Of a DNA stretch of 5,848 bases, positions 5,694-5,848 are shown one piece after another. Origin of the DNA: JACDDK01 sp038198445 (lineage in GTDB: Bacteria > Actinomycetota > Rubrobacteria > Rubrobacterales > Rubrobacteraceae); contig JBBPZZ010000117.1 in assembly GCA_038198445.1 (NCBI GenBank), forward strand, positions 1-5,848, given 5' to 3'. The notes beneath the pieces were generated by a model. That model did no database searches. It was not told the DNA's origin and saw nothing but the letters and a program-made list of their open reading frames with translations. Numbering within the stretch: position 1 is the first letter of the stretch; each line of letters opens with the position of its first letter. The position numbers and the translations under genes were made by a program.

Positions 5694-5733
5694 CCGCCGC
5701 AACCAGCTGACCGGATCCCATTCTCTGTACCAC

Positions 5734-5847
5734 TCACGATGAGAGCCCTTGTGTGAATTGTAGCTCCTCTGAAGGGCCAGAGCCCTGGTCCTTCAGAGCT
5801 TCGATGTTGGCCGCAAACTCCGCCGGGGTTAGATACCCCAGCGATCC
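5734..5847 (-). CDS. IS3-family transposase (OrfB), C-terminal end, partial
   Basis: The minus strand encodes GSLGYLTPAEFAANIEALKD and then QGSGPSEELQFTQGLSS before a stop (TCA on plus at 5734-5736). (H)SSLGYxTPAEFA is the highly conserved end of the rve/DDE integrase domain of IS3 OrfB. The 5' part, with the DDE triad, lies beyond the window, so activity cannot be judged. The 20-odd residues after the conserved box overlap a large hairpin, which is unusual for a normal tail. Confidence 0.82.
   Translation of the reverse strand, partial: GSLGYLTPAEFAANIEALKDQGSGPSEELQFTQGLSS
5767..5798. repeat. 14-bp near-perfect inverted repeat inside the transposase tail
   Basis: CTCTGAAGGGCCAG (5767-5780) pairs with CTGGTCCTTCAGAG (5785-5798) with one mismatch, around a 4-base loop AGCC. 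On the minus strand it lies within the last codons of the transposase. It could be a transcription terminator (no T run follows) or an RNA structure that limits transposase expression from outside transcription. Confidence 0.65.
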
Positions 5848-5848
5848 A

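Larger units (their letters stand above)
5708..5848 (-). mobile_element. 3' end of an IS3-family insertion sequence, cut by the window end
   Basis: The transposase end on the minus strand (5734-5847) is followed, going outward, by a sequence that on the plus strand starts TGACCGGATCCCATTCTCTG at 5708. TGACC followed by a C-rich stretch is a usual outer end of IS3 elements, so 5708 is the likely boundary, 14 bases after the recombinase stop. The other end and any target duplication lie outside the window. The boundary is inferred from the terminal pattern alone. Confidence 0.6.

Noticed and set aside
5013..5702. 229-codon minus-strand open frame opposite the recombinase
   Set aside because: The plus strand has the full set of serine recombinase catalytic residues; the antisense frame is a codon-bias shadow.

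Overview
The window is GC-rich, densely coding DNA that looks actinobacterial. The coenzyme-F420-type oxidoreductase, the many GTG starts and the gene style point that way. A Rubrobacter-like lineage is my best guess, from general resemblance only. Nothing in the window is an RNA gene or a CRISPR array.

Layout. (1) Positions 1-371 hold debris: a truncated piece of an IS630-type transposase and an unrecognised open C-terminal tail, followed by a 10-bp perfect hairpin. (2) Positions 430-490 form a palindrome-rich control region. (3) Positions 528-4127 carry five same-strand genes: an Old Yellow Enzyme-type ene-reductase, a MarR regulator overlapping its end, an NmrA-like NAD(P)-binding reductase, a small cupin broken by a one-base frameshift, and a deazaflavin (F420)-dependent nitroreductase-family protein. 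(4) Positions 4128-4403 are a less GC-rich intergenic gap. (5) Positions 4404-5693 hold a tight overlapping trio: an AbrB/VapB-like antitoxin, a PIN-domain (VapC-like) toxin and a small serine recombinase. (6) From about 5708 to the window end lies the 3' end of an IS3-family insertion sequence on the minus strand.

How the genes may work together. The five-gene block reads as a redox and electrophile-detoxification unit. It has three nicotinamide-, flavin- or F420-type reductases and a cupin, with a MarR repressor that probably senses a small phenolic or electrophilic ligand and binds the palindromes ahead of the ene-reductase. The cupin is frameshifted at a G run, so it is either dead or a sequencing error.

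The second block is a toxin-antitoxin operon that continues by a 4-bp ATGA overlap into a recombinase of the resolvase/invertase type. That suggests a mobile or plasmid-derived stabilisation module. Insertion-sequence remnants on both sides mark the whole segment as an accessory region. No gene is clearly of a new type. The least ordinary points are the toxin-antitoxin-recombinase fusion of operons, the interlocking operator half-sites and the multi-reductase cluster.
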